Made by a program: the position numbers and the translations under genes
Notes under the pieces: model-generated
Databases searched by the model: none
The model's input: the letters and a program-made list of their open reading frames with translations, nothing else
What the model was told of the DNA's origin: nothing
Shown: piece by piece, positions 1-7,574 of the stretch
How the letters are laid out: every line of letters starts with the position of its first letter
Position numbering within the stretch: position 1 is the first letter of the stretch
Source: Nocardioides sp. S-1144
GTDB taxonomy: Bacteria > Actinomycetota > Actinomycetes > Propionibacteriales > Nocardioidaceae
NCBI RefSeq assembly: GCF_005954645.2
Contig: NZ_CP040695.2
Coordinates: forward strand, 2,666,001-2,730,000
Length of the DNA stretch: 64,000 nucleotides
Direction: 5' to 3'

Positions 1-249
1 GCCGCGTACGCCGGCAGCGCCCCGCCGGCCACTGGCGAGGCCGTTCGCGCCTTCCGCGCCGAGGGACGCCGGCACATCGCGGTCGCCTCGCTCTTCCTGA
101 CCCCCGGCGTCCTCACGGACCGGGCCTGCGAGCTCGCCGTCGAGGCCGGCGCCGTCGCGGTTTCGGCCCCGCTCGGCGCGCACCCGGAGATCGCGCGCGT
201 CGTCCTGGCCCGCTACGCCGTCGGCGCAGTCGAGCTCGTCCCGGTCTGA
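1..249 (+). CDS. CbiX/SirB-like sirohydrochlorin chelatase, C-terminal part
   Basis: The 5' end lies outside the window; 82 codons and a TGA stop remain. The visible residues (HIAVASLFLTPGVLTD, then an SAPLGAHPEIARVVLARY stretch) resemble the C-terminal half of CbiX/SirB chelatases. These insert Fe or Co into sirohydrochlorin during siroheme or cobalamin synthesis in the cytoplasm. The N-terminal metal-binding histidine cannot be seen, so the assignment rests on the C-terminal half only. Some actinobacterial CbiX-like proteins have unknown substrates. The stop codon is embedded in the left arm of the hairpin that follows. Confidence 0.6.
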   Translation, partial: AAYAGSAPPATGEAVRAFRAEGRRHIAVASLFLTPGVLTDRACELAVEAGAVAVSAPLGAHPEIARVVLARYAVGAVELVPV

Positions 250-282
250 TCACGCCGGCCGAGGAACGAGGCCGGCGTGATC
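248..282. terminator. perfect 13-bp stem-loop overlapping the CbiX stop codon
   Basis: GATCACGCCGGCC (248-260) pairs perfectly with GGCCGGCGTGATC (270-282) across a 9-nt loop. There is no U-tract, as is usual for actinobacterial terminators. The left arm includes part of the TGA stop. The right arm runs directly into a repeat that recurs at 60062-60128, where it is also joined to a hairpin ending in GATCACG/CGTGATC. Confidence 0.7.
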
Positions 283-342
283 GTCGGTCGTCGAGCAAGT
301 GGCGCGTCCGAGGAACGAGGGCGCGACCCGCGTGTCGAGCCG
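276..342 (+). repeat. terminator-linked repeat element B, left copy
   Basis: About 67 bp beginning CGTGATCGTCGGTCGTCGAG and ending near GCGCGACCCGCGTG. The reverse complement of 60062-60128 carries the same sequence with roughly ten differences. Both copies start in the right arm of a terminator hairpin just after a gene. No coding potential is apparent. Confidence 0.75.
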
Positions 343-390
343 CCTGGCCCAGCGAGTTCGAGCCAGCCGCGGGATGGTTGGACGGACGGC

Positions 391-681
391 CGGGGGTTTC
401 GTCGGCGCTCGCTGGCGCTCGCTTGCTCAACCTCCGGGGTGGGCGGACGGGCCGGGGGTTTCGTCGGCGCTCGCTGGCGCTCGCTTGCTCAACCTCCGGG
501 TAACCGGCTCGGGGTTTCGTCGGCGCTCGCTGGCGCTCGCTTGCTCAACCTCCGGGGTGGGCGGACGGTCCGGGGGTTTCGTCGGCGCTCGCTGGCGCTC
601 GCTTGCTCAACCTCCGGGTGGTTGGGTGGGCGGGCCGGGGGTTTCGTCGGCGCTCGCTGGCGCTCGCTTGCTCAACCTCCG
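391..681 (+). repeat. five-copy array of element A
   Basis: Five near-identical units of about 45 bp (about 391-439, 451-500, 510-556, 570-618, 633-681) each read GGGTTTCGTCGGCGCTCGCT, then GGCGCTCGCTTGCTCAACCTCC. They are separated by 10-20 bp of variable GC-rich spacer. The reverse complement occurs twice at 46051-46151. The inner core, on the other strand, is GAGCGCCAGCGAGC. Open frames through the block come from the repeat and have no coding signal. The 250-708 gap contains only the hairpin, element B and this array. Confidence 0.9.
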
Positions 682-708
682 CCGGGGCGGGCGATTGGAG
701 GGGGCCTG

Positions 709-1089
709 TCAGCCGACGAGCTGGACGAGGAGTCGGTCGAGCTGGTCGACGGGGTCGGCGGTGATGCCGCCGTGCACCGGGCCGGGTTGGAGGACGGTGC
801 TGCGCGGCGCCTTGAGGAAGCCGAACCGCTGGCTGACCGGGGCTGCGCCCGCGCTGCCGGCGTCCTCGGACCCGGTGCAGACGGCGTCGACGAAGGCCAG
901 CGCGGTGCGGAGCTGGTCGGGGTCGACGAGGGCGTCGAGGGCGCCGATCCGGGCCGGGTCGACGCGCCAGGCCGCGCCGAGGAAGTCGGTGGCGTGGCAG
1001 TAGAGGACGACGCCGACGTTGAGGAACTCCTCCCGGTCGACGCGGGGCACGCAGCGCAGCGCGACGTACTGGTAGGCCTGGCCGCTCAT
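709..1089 (-). CDS. DUF3037 family protein
   Basis: This 126-aa protein begins MSGQAYQYVALRCVPRVDRE and continues EEFLNVGVVLYC, the typical N-terminus of DUF3037 proteins. Their biochemical function is unknown. The ATG overlaps the stop of the upstream HipA-like kinase gene as ATGA, so the two are almost certainly translationally coupled. DUF3037 genes are often found next to HipA-like kinase genes, which suggests a partner or substrate relationship; that is inference. No signal peptide or membrane segment is seen. Confidence 0.8.
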   Translation of the reverse strand: MSGQAYQYVALRCVPRVDREEFLNVGVVLYCHATDFLGAAWRVDPARIGALDALVDPDQLRTALAFVDAVCTGSEDAGSAGAAPVSQRFGFLKAPRSTVLQPGPVHGGITADPVDQLDRLLVQLVG

Positions 1090-1868
1090 CGCGTCACGCC
1101 GGGCAGCCACTGGCGGGTCCCGAGGCGGGCGGTGAGGAAGCGCAGGTACGCCGCGCGCAGCTCCTCGGGGCTCTCCGCCCCTGGGACCGGGTCGAGCCAG
1201 GTGTCCGGCACCAGCGCGACGACCTCGGCCAGCAGGTCCGGTGTCACGAGGGAGCTGAGCTCGGCGTCGACCGCGGTGAGGTCGCCGGCGCGGCGGCGCA
1301 GCACGTGGTCGCTGGCGTCCCACGGCTGACCGGCGAAGCGCACGGGGTCGGAGACGCCGTTCGACCACCCGTGGTGGAAGTAGAGCGAGGCGCCGTGGTC
1401 GATCACCCAGAGCTCGTCACCCCACAGCAGCAGGTTGGGGTTGCGCCACGAGCGGTCGACGTTGGCGCAGAACGCGTCCAGCCACACCACCCGGGCCGCC
1501 ACCTCGGGCGACGCGGACGCCTCCCCGTCGAAGCCGAACGAGCCGGGCAGGAAGTCGATGCCGAGGTTGAGGCCGAGGCTCGCGGTCAGCAGGTCCTGCA
1601 CCTCCTCGTCGGCCTCGTAGCGGGCGATGTCGGCGACCAGGTCCAGCACGACCTGGACCGGGGTATTGAGCCCGATGCGGCGGGCCAGCTCGCCCACGAT
1701 CACCTCGGCGACCAGGACCCGCGGACCCTGTCCGGCGCCCCGGAACTTGCAGACGTAGGTGCCGAGGTCGTCGCCCTCGACGATGCCGGGCATGCTGCCG
1801 CCCTCGCGCAGCGGGGTGACGTAGCGCGTCACCGCCACCGACGCCAGGCCGGACCGGTCGCGGCTCAC
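1086..1868 (-). CDS. HipA-like kinase domain protein
   Basis: 260 aa from a GTG that overlaps the ppk2 stop as GTGA. Kinase-like landmarks are visible: a GTYVCKFRGAGQG stretch with a candidate ATP-binding lysine near residue 36, a catalytic-loop-like CANVDRSWRNPN (Asp followed by Asn), and an IDHG motif in the place of the metal-binding DFG. This matches the short HipA-like kinase family rather than full-length HipA toxins, which are about 440 aa and have an N-terminal subdomain. The substrate is unknown. Neighbours are PPK2 upstream and DUF3037 downstream, all in one overlapping operon. A later start at the Met in the GGSMPGIVEG stretch is possible. Confidence 0.75.
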   Translation of the reverse strand: MSRDRSGLASVAVTRYVTPLREGGSMPGIVEGDDLGTYVCKFRGAGQGPRVLVAEVIVGELARRIGLNTPVQVVLDLVADIARYEADEEVQDLLTASLGLNLGIDFLPGSFGFDGEASASPEVAARVVWLDAFCANVDRSWRNPNLLLWGDELWVIDHGASLYFHHGWSNGVSDPVRFAGQPWDASDHVLRRRAGDLTAVDAELSSLVTPDLLAEVVALVPDTWLDPVPGAESPEELRAAYLRFLTARLGTRQWLPGVTR

Positions 1869-2710
1869 GCGATCGGCGCCTCGTCGAGGAGGCGCCCGCG
1901 CTGCTCGTCGATGTCGAAGTCGGGGGCCGGCCACTGCGGGTCGAGCCCGCGCAGGGCCTCCAGCAGGAGGGTGCCGATGGCCAGGTTGCGGAACCACTTC
2001 TTGTCGGCCGGGACGACGTGCCACGGGGCGGCCTCGGTGTGGGTGCGCTCCAGGGCCACCTCGTAGGCCTCGCGGTACCGGGGCCACTGCGTCCGCTCGT
2101 CGATGTCGCCCGGGTTGAACTTCCAGTACTTCGTGGGGTCGTCGAGCCGGGCCAGGAGGCGCTCCTTCTGCTCCGCGGCCGAGATGTGCAGCATGCACTT
2201 GACCACGGTGGTGCCGCCGTCGACCAGCCGCTGCTCGAGCTCGTTGATCGCGGTGTAGCGGCGCTCGATCTCCTCGGGCGGGGCCAGCGAGCGGACCCGG
2301 GCGATCAGCACGTCCTCGTAGTGCGACCGGTCGAAGACCCCGAGGATGCCGGGCAGCGGGAGCGCCCGCTCGATCCGCCACAGGAAGTCGTGAGCCCGCT
2401 CCTCCTCGGTCGGCGCCTTGAAGGAGGTGATCCGCACGCCCTGCGGGTCGACCAGGCCGACGGTGTGGCGCAGGGTGCCGCCCTTCCCGGAGGTGTCCAT
2501 CCCCTGCAGCACGAGCAGGACGCTGCGTCGTCCGCCGGACTGCCCCTCGGCGAAGAGCCGCTCCTGCAGCTCGGCGAGCTCGGCGCCCATCGCGGCCAGC
2601 GCCGCCTCGCCGTCGGCCTTCCTACCCTCGAAGCCGGGCGCGGCGTCGGTCTCGACGGAGGTCAGGTCGACCGGACCAGGACGGAGACGGACGGCGGCGC
2701 TGAGGCTCAT
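1865..2710 (-). CDS. ppk2: polyphosphate kinase 2 family protein (polyP:nucleotide phosphotransferase)
   Basis: 281 aa with the PPK2 core. Walker A is GMDTSGKGG at about residues 70-78, and a Walker B/lid region contains FDRSHYEDVL and a YTAINELEQ segment. These soluble enzymes transfer phosphate between polyphosphate and nucleoside mono- or diphosphates. The polyP-AMP or polyP-ADP class cannot be fixed from sequence by eye. The ATG lies 10 bp after the stop of the upstream GNAT gene. The gene's end overlaps the HipA-like kinase start by 4 bp, which places a phosphotransfer enzyme and a kinase-like protein in one transcript. Confidence 0.88.
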   Translation of the reverse strand: MSLSAAVRLRPGPVDLTSVETDAAPGFEGRKADGEAALAAMGAELAELQERLFAEGQSGGRRSVLLVLQGMDTSGKGGTLRHTVGLVDPQGVRITSFKAPTEEERAHDFLWRIERALPLPGILGVFDRSHYEDVLIARVRSLAPPEEIERRYTAINELEQRLVDGGTTVVKCMLHISAAEQKERLLARLDDPTKYWKFNPGDIDERTQWPRYREAYEVALERTHTEAAPWHVVPADKKWFRNLAIGTLLLEALRGLDPQWPAPDFDIDEQRGRLLDEAPIA

Positions 2711-2720
2711 GCACCCCACC

Positions 2721-3443
2721 CTAGGGAGGATCGCCGTCGCTGCCGAGCACCCGTCCGACGTCGAGGGTGCAGCCGACGACGGTCGCGACCGTGCCGTCCT
2801 CCTGGGGCTCGTCGAACCACAGACCCTCGACGAAGCCCAGCTTGGCCAGCACCCGCAACGAGGCCCGGTTGCGGTGGTCGGGCGCGGCGAAGAACGCCCC
2901 GACGTCGGGGTACCGCGCGCGGGCGTGCACGGCCCACGCCCACAGGCAGCGGGTGCCCAGGCCGCGACCAACCCGGTCGGCCTCGCCGAGGAGGTAGTCG
3001 ACCCCCACCGCCGTCGGGTCGGGCGTGAGCAGGGCGTACTCGGGGTGGTCGGCGATCCGGTAGTCCTGCACCAGTCCGACCGAGCGCCCGTTGACCTCCC
3101 ACACCCACATCCGCGTCGGCTCGTCGCCCTCGATGGCGGGCAGGTAGCGCTCCCGCACCGCGGCGGGCGTCGGTGGCCCGTCGCCGGCCCACCACCGGTG
3201 CACGTGCGGGGCCGCGCGCCACCGGACGACGTCCGGCAGGTCGCCGCGGACCATCGGGCGGACGGCGACGCGGAGGTCGACGTCGACGACGAAGCGCTTG
3301 AGCGGGCCGGAGAGGTCGAGCGCGACCGAGTCGACGACGGCGTCCGGCACCAGGCGGCGAGCCGTCGCGAGCCACGCCTCCCCCGCCGCCACCGCACCGC
3401 GGCGGACGGAGTCGGGCGTCGCGACCGCGACCTCGACCGGCAC
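2721..3443 (-). CDS. GNAT N-acetyltransferase, AAC(6')-like, with N-terminal extension
   Basis: 240 aa if started at the GTG 11 bp after the upstream stop. The acetyltransferase fold begins at about residue 70 (VRPMVRGDLPDVVRW, then PHVHRWW). It resembles the aminoglycoside 6'-acetyltransferase / siderophore-acyltransferase subgroup, with a GLGTRCLWAWAVHA acetyl-CoA loop and a terminal NRASLRVLAKLGF helix. About 65 residues precede the fold and match no domain I recognise. The true start could be further in. Substrate unknown; a resistance role should not be assumed. Confidence 0.65.
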   Translation of the reverse strand: MPVEVAVATPDSVRRGAVAAGEAWLATARRLVPDAVVDSVALDLSGPLKRFVVDVDLRVAVRPMVRGDLPDVVRWRAAPHVHRWWAGDGPPTPAAVRERYLPAIEGDEPTRMWVWEVNGRSVGLVQDYRIADHPEYALLTPDPTAVGVDYLLGEADRVGRGLGTRCLWAWAVHARARYPDVGAFFAAPDHRNRASLRVLAKLGFVEGLWFDEPQEDGTVATVVGCTLDVGRVLGSDGDPP

Positions 3444-3454
3444 GTCGGGCCCGG

Positions 3455-3949
3455 TCAGTGCGCGAGACCGCCGCGGCGGTCGACGATCGGGCCCTCGACC
3501 GACCACGGGAAGTCGATCCAGCGATCGGTGCGGCGCCACACGTAGTCGGCCTTGACGATCGTCTGCGGCTTCTCGTAGATCACCGCGATCCGTGCGTCCG
3601 CGACGTGGTCGGCGATGAAGGCCCGCACGTGCTCCAGGGTCCGGCCGCTGTCGCTGACGTCGTCGGCGATGAGGACCCGCAGCCCCGACAGGTCGATCGC
3701 CGCCGGGGTCGGCGGCAGCAGGATGGGGACGGCCAGGCGCTCGTCGACGCCGGTGTAGAACTCGACGTTGACCGCCGAGAGGTTCTTGACGTCGAGGGCG
3801 TAGCCGAGCCCCATCGCCAGGCCGAGCCCGCCCCGGGCGATCGCCAGCACCAGGTCGGGCTCGTACCCGGAGTCGACGACCTGGTGGGCGAGGTCGCGCA
3901 CGGCGTCGCCGAACAGGGGGTAGGTCAGGGTCTCGCGCTCGGCACTCAC
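3455..3949 (-). CDS. phosphoribosyltransferase (type I PRTase)
   Basis: 164 aa. The PRPP-binding signature is VLIADDVSDSGRTL near residue 95, and the upstream LAIARGGLGLAMGLGYAL segment forms the hood/pyrophosphate loop region. Type I PRTases of this size include xanthine/guanine salvage enzymes; the base specificity is not readable here. The GTG start directly before SAERETLTYPL was chosen because it fits the family N-terminus. Longer reading adds an unrelated arginine/serine-rich stretch. It lies 55 bp downstream of recX and 11 bp upstream of the GNAT gene. Confidence 0.75.
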   Translation of the reverse strand: MSAERETLTYPLFGDAVRDLAHQVVDSGYEPDLVLAIARGGLGLAMGLGYALDVKNLSAVNVEFYTGVDERLAVPILLPPTPAAIDLSGLRVLIADDVSDSGRTLEHVRAFIADHVADARIAVIYEKPQTIVKADYVWRRTDRWIDFPWSVEGPIVDRRGGLAH

Positions 3950-4004
3950 ATGAGCGAGTCTGGCGGGTGCGGCGCCGAAGCGGTAGGCCGCCCGCCGGAG
4001 GTGG

Positions 4005-4679
4005 CTACTCGTCGCCCGCGAGGTCGCCGAGGACCTCGTCGTCGCGGCCGGCACCGGCGAGCTCCTCGCGGACGACGGCGTGGGCGAGACCCGGGCCGTA
4101 GCCCTTGCGGGCCAGCATGCCGACCAGGCGCCGGGTCGCGGTGACGTCGTCGACCCGGCTCAGCGAGCGCAGCTTCCTGCGCACCAGGGCACGGGCCGCC
4201 TCCTCCTCCTCGGCCGGGTCGACCTCGTCGAGGGCGTCGCGGGCCACCTCGTCGGCGATGCCCTTGCGCCGCAGCTCCTGGGCCAGGGCGCGCCGGGCCA
4301 GGCCCTTGGCCGACTGACGCCCGCTGATCCACATCCGCGCGAACGCCTCGTCGTCGATCAGGCCGATCTCCTCGAACCGGTCGAGCATCCGGACGGCGAC
4401 GTCGTCGGGCACGCCCTTGCCGGCCAGCTTCTCGGCCAGCTCGTGGCGGGAGCGGGCCCGCCCGGTGAGCTGGTCGAGCAGGATCGTGCGGGCCACCGAC
4501 TCGGGGTCGGCGTCCGGGCCAAGGGCCTCGGTGTCGACCGGGGCACCGCCGCGGCGACGGCCCGAGCGACCGGTCGAGGCCCTCGTGCCGTCGCCGACCT
4601 CGGCCTGGGCACCTCGTGCCTGCCGGGTCCAGGCGGCGACGCCCTGGTGGACGTCGCCGCGCCAGGACTCAGAAGTCAT
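4005..4679 (-). CDS. recX: regulatory protein RecX
   Basis: 224 aa. RecX binds RecA filaments and limits their growth and activity. Its three-helix repeats appear as [39 protein letters not shown], and [16 protein letters not shown] followed by a C-terminal [21 protein letters not shown] unit. The first 55 or so residues are basic and low-complexity, a common actinobacterial extension. The ATG lies inside the last codons of recA (11-bp overlap), so the genes are translationally coupled as in mycobacteria. Confidence 0.93.
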   Translation of the reverse strand: MTSESWRGDVHQGVAAWTRQARGAQAEVGDGTRASTGRSGRRRGGAPVDTEALGPDADPESVARTILLDQLTGRARSRHELAEKLAGKGVPDDVAVRMLDRFEEIGLIDDEAFARMWISGRQSAKGLARRALAQELRRKGIADEVARDALDEVDPAEEEEAARALVRRKLRSLSRVDDVTATRRLVGMLARKGYGPGLAHAVVREELAGAGRDDEVLGDLAGDE

Positions 4680-5736
4680 TGACGCCGATGGGGGTGTCGG
4701 TGAGGTCGTCGGCGTCGTCGTCGGTCTTGTCGCCGTCGACGGTGGGCCCGACGCCGAGCTTCTCGAGGATCTTCTTCTCGAGCTCGTTGGCGAGGTCGGG
4801 GTTGTCCTTGAGGAAGGTGCGGGCGTTCTCCTTGCCCTGGCCGAGCTGGTCGCCGTCGTAGGTGTACCAGGCGCCGGCCTTGCGGATGATGCCCGCCTCG
4901 ACGCCGACGTCGATCAGGCCGCCCTCGCGGCTGATGCCCTTGCCGTACATGATGTCGAACTCGGCCTGCTTGAACGGCGGGGCGACCTTGTTCTTCACGA
5001 CCTTGACCCGGGTGCGGTTGCCGACCATGTCGGTGCCGTCCTTGAGGGTCTCGATGCGGCGCACGTCGAGGCGGACCGAGGAGTAGAACTTCAGCGCGCG
5101 ACCACCGGTGGTGGTCTCCGGCGAGCCGAACATCACGCCGATCTTCTCGCGCAGCTGGTTGATGAAGATGGCGGTGGTGCCGGAGTTGTTGAGCGCACCG
5201 GTCATCTTGCGCAGCGCCTGGCTCATCAGGCGGGCCTGCAGGCCGACGTGGCTGTCGCCCATCTCGCCCTCGATCTCGGCGCGGGGCACGAGCGCGGCGA
5301 CGGAGTCGATGACGATGAGGTCGAGGGCGCCGGAGCGGATCAGCATGTCGGCGATCTCGAGCGCCTGCTCACCGGAGTCGGGCTGGGAGACCAGCAGGGC
5401 GTCGGTGTCGACGCCGAGGTTCTTCGCGTAGTCGGGGTCGAGCGCGTGCTCGGCGTCGATGAAGGCCACGATGCCGCCGGCGGCCTGGGCGTTGGCGACG
5501 GCGTGCAGCGCCACCGTCGTCTTTCCCGAGGACTCCGGGCCGTAGATCTCCACGACGCGACCGCGCGGGAGGCCACCGAGGCCGAGCGCGACGTCGAGCG
5601 CGATGGATCCGGTCGGGATGATCTCGAGGGGGGCGCGCGTCTCGTCGCCGAGGCGCATCACCGAGCCCTTGCCGAACTGCTTCTCGATGTTGAGCAGAGC
5701 AGTGTCGAGGGCCTTGTCGCGGTCTCCACCAGCCAT
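4669..5736 (-). CDS. recA: recombinase RecA
   Basis: 355 aa, full-length and intein-free. RecA forms ATP-dependent filaments on ssDNA, catalyses strand exchange and stimulates LexA self-cleavage. Walker A is GPESSGKT (residues 66-73). [19 protein letters not shown], a [18 protein letters not shown] segment (loop L1 region) and [21 protein letters not shown] (loop L2) are all present. The C-terminus is acidic ([12 protein letters not shown]), as usual. GGAAG precedes the ATG. Two damage-response elements lie upstream: a PafBC-type promoter at 5781-5803 and a LexA box at 5879-5892. Confidence 0.98.
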   Translation of the reverse strand: MAGGDRDKALDTALLNIEKQFGKGSVMRLGDETRAPLEIIPTGSIALDVALGLGGLPRGRVVEIYGPESSGKTTVALHAVANAQAAGGIVAFIDAEHALDPDYAKNLGVDTDALLVSQPDSGEQALEIADMLIRSGALDLIVIDSVAALVPRAEIEGEMGDSHVGLQARLMSQALRKMTGALNNSGTTAIFINQLREKIGVMFGSPETTTGGRALKFYSSVRLDVRRIETLKDGTDMVGNRTRVKVVKNKVAPPFKQAEFDIMYGKGISREGGLIDVGVEAGIIRKAGAWYTYDGDQLGQGKENARTFLKDNPDLANELEKKILEKLGVGPTVDGDKTDDDADDLTDTPIGVNDF

Positions 5737-5780
5737 GGTGTTACTTCCTTGTCAGTCGTCGGGTTCCAGGCACATCGACG

Positions 5781-5803
5781 ACGCTAGAGGGAGCCACCGA
5801 CAA
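5781..5803 (-). promoter_or_regulatory. RecA-NDp (PafBC-dependent) promoter of recA
   Basis: Reading the minus strand, TTGTCGGTG, 8 nt, then TAGCGT matches the published actinobacterial consensus TTGTCRGTG-N8-TANNNT at every defined position. It ends 45 bp before the recA ATG, giving an mRNA leader of roughly 35-40 nt. In mycobacteria this promoter type is activated by PafB/PafC independently of LexA and RecA. Confidence 0.9.
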
Positions 5804-5817
5804 CGCCTGGTCAGCGC

Positions 5818-5863
5818 CGTCGTGCCTGTGGAGAACCTCGCTCCGCGTCGTGCCTGTGGAGAA
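5818..5863. repeat. 18-bp direct repeat pair upstream of recA
   Basis: CGTCGTGCCTGTGGAGAA occurs at 5818-5835 and again at 5846-5863, with starts 28 bp apart, between the PafBC promoter and the LexA box. Each copy contains TGTGGAGAA, one base from the DnaA-box form TGTGGATAA. The function is unknown. Confidence 0.6.
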
Positions 5864-5878
5864 AACCTAGCGCAGGTT

Positions 5879-5892
5879 CGAACAGGTGTTCG
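5879..5892. promoter_or_regulatory. LexA (SOS) box upstream of recA
   Basis: CGAACAGGTGTTCG fits the Gram-positive/actinobacterial SOS box CGAAC-N4-GTTCG exactly. It lies about 143 bp upstream of the recA start, beyond the PafBC promoter, implying a second, more distal LexA-controlled recA promoter as in M. tuberculosis. Confidence 0.88.
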
Positions 5893-5953
5893 GCACGCGC
5901 GCCAGCGTGTCGCGACGGGACGTGCCGGTCGTCCTGGGCCCGGCCGGGCCGGC

Positions 5954-6751
5954 TCAGCCGGGGACGTCGTAGGTGAGCGCGACGTCGTCGGCCCAGCTCG
6001 AGCACGCGCAGCCGGTCGGGTCGGGCAGCTGCGCGATCGCGGTCGAGAGCAGGCCGGTCAGCCGCGAGAGGTTCTCCCGGAACCGGGCGAAGACCTCCTC
6101 CTGGCCGACCCCCGCGCCGCTCTCGGCGCCGGCGTCCATGTCGGTGACCAGCGCGATCGAGGCGTAGCAGAGGCGCATCTCGCGGGCCAGGGCCGCCTCG
6201 GGCGCCCCGGTCATGTTGATCAGGCTCCAGCCCTGGTCGGCGTAGTGCCGCGACTCGGCGCGCGTGGAGAAGCGCGGGCCCTCCACGACGACCATCGTGG
6301 CGCCGGCCCGCACGTCCGGGGCCGCCGTCGCGAGGGCCTGGGAGACACCCGCGCAGTAGGGGTCGGCGAAGGGCAGGTGCACCGCGCCGCGCTCGACGTA
6401 GGAGCCGACCCGGCGGAAGGTCCGGTCGACGAGCTGGTCGGGGACGACGACGTCACCGGGCGCGACGTCGGTGCCGAGCCCGCCGACCGCGCACGGGGCG
6501 AGGACCTGGCGCACGCCGAGCGAGCGCAGCGCCCAGAGGTTCGCGCGGTACGGGATGGCGTGCGGCGGGTGCTCGTGGTGGGGTCCGTGCCGCGGCAGGA
6601 ACGCGACCCGGCGCCCGGCCACCTCACCGACCGAGACCGGCGCCGACGGGTCGCCGTAGGGGGTGGTGACGACGTGCTCGACCGGGTCGTCGAGGAAGGA
6701 GTAGAAGCCGGAGCCGCCGATCACGGCGACCTCGGCCAGGGGGCCCGTCAC
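5954..6751 (-). CDS. mtnP: S-methyl-5'-thioadenosine phosphorylase family protein
   Basis: 265 aa. The enzyme phosphorolyses 5'-methylthioadenosine to adenine and methylthioribose-1-phosphate in the methionine salvage pathway. Visible features are the GGSGFY N-terminal phosphate loop, FLPRHGPHHEHPPHAIPYRAN (phosphate and sugar binding), the VVVEGPRFSTRAESRHY segment, and INMTGAPEAALAREMRLCYASIA with TDMDAG. Related purine nucleoside phosphorylases of this clade accept guanosine or inosine, so specificity is not certain. The GTG start overlaps the DUF3046 stop (GTGA). Confidence 0.85.
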   Translation of the reverse strand: MTGPLAEVAVIGGSGFYSFLDDPVEHVVTTPYGDPSAPVSVGEVAGRRVAFLPRHGPHHEHPPHAIPYRANLWALRSLGVRQVLAPCAVGGLGTDVAPGDVVVPDQLVDRTFRRVGSYVERGAVHLPFADPYCAGVSQALATAAPDVRAGATMVVVEGPRFSTRAESRHYADQGWSLINMTGAPEAALAREMRLCYASIALVTDMDAGAESGAGVGQEEVFARFRENLSRLTGLLSTAIAQLPDPTGCACSSWADDVALTYDVPG

Positions 6752-6942
6752 CGCTTCGTCGCCGGCAGCTCGAGGGCGCGCCAGACCGCGGCCCACACCT
6801 GCTTCGGCGGGACGCCGGCGTCGAGCGCCTCCTGGGCGGTGCGCCGGTCGAGGTCGGCGAGCACCACCTGGTCGGCCCACGTGCGGTGGTAGACGTCTCC
6901 GAGGGCGTCGGACATGCGCGCCCAGAACTCGGTGTGCCTCAC
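6748..6942 (-). CDS. DUF3046 protein
   Basis: A 64-aa cytoplasmic protein starting at GTG (MRHTEFWARMSDALGDVYHR). Its length and the RTAQEALDAGVPPKQVWAAVWRALELP core match DUF3046, a small actinobacterial family of unknown function. The homologue Rv2738c lies beside recA in M. tuberculosis. Here the mtnP gene sits between it and recA, joined to DUF3046 by a 4-bp overlap. Confidence 0.85.
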   Translation of the reverse strand: MRHTEFWARMSDALGDVYHRTWADQVVLADLDRRTAQEALDAGVPPKQVWAAVWRALELPATKR

Positions 6943-6973
6943 GCCAACCCACGGTACGCGGCGGGCGGTGGGC

Positions 6974-7504
6974 TCAGCGCACGTCCCAGCTGTGGTGGAC
7001 GACGTCGTGCAGGTGGTAGCGCGCGATCGAGGCGACGGTGAAGGTGCTGCCGTCGCTGCGGGAACCGGTCCGGTCGAGCGCCGCGGCCGGCACGCCGTCG
7101 TAGAGCGCGGCGACGGCGTCCGCGGCGGTGAGCAGCTCGGAGCGGACGACGTCGGGCTCGGCCAGGTGGTAGCCGCGCTCGACGGCGGTGGCGTCCTGGT
7201 CCCAGCTGGCGAAGTGCGGGCCGTCCTGGTCGAGCATGCTGCGGACCCGTTCGGCGAACAGCACGTGGACGTCGCGCACGTGGCAGGCGTACTCGGTGAC
7301 CGACCACACCTCCGGCCTCGTCCGGACCGACGGCTCCGGCCGCTCGAGGGCGAGGGCCCACGTCGCGGCGTCGGCCCGGATCGCGTCGCCGACCCGGGCG
7401 ACGTCGACGTCGCCGGCCACGAAGCCGCACTCGGGGCACGGCGCGTCGAGCACCCAGGTCCAGTCCTTGGTGTCGGGCACGATCGAGGGCGGCGCGTCGG
7501 GCAT
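6974..7504 (-). CDS. DinB-like / maleylpyruvate isomerase-type fold protein
   Basis: 176 aa from MPDAPPSIVPDTKDWTWVLD. The features are those of DinB_2 four-helix proteins: a WSVTEYACHVRDVHVLFAERV helix with a metal-ligand histidine, an FASWDQD loop, and a terminal HLHDVVHHSWDV carrying two more histidines. An added CPECGF near residue 31 is found in a mycothiol-era actinobacterial subgroup. These proteins are often thiol-dependent transferases or simply uncharacterised; no specific reaction is assigned. It is divergent from the GNAT gene at 7575. Confidence 0.7.
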   Translation of the reverse strand: MPDAPPSIVPDTKDWTWVLDAPCPECGFVAGDVDVARVGDAIRADAATWALALERPEPSVRTRPEVWSVTEYACHVRDVHVLFAERVRSMLDQDGPHFASWDQDATAVERGYHLAEPDVVRSELLTAADAVAALYDGVPAAALDRTGSRSDGSTFTVASIARYHLHDVVHHSWDVR

Positions 7505-7574
7505 GCACCGGAGTCTGGCAGCGGCGCGGCTCCCCCGCGCTCGACCTCCCGCCACGTTCCGTCAGGATTCGGCC

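Noticed and set aside
277..1329. 350-aa plus-strand open frame
   Set aside because: It is the element A repeat followed by the antisense of the DUF3037 and HipA-like genes; high GC keeps many frames open.
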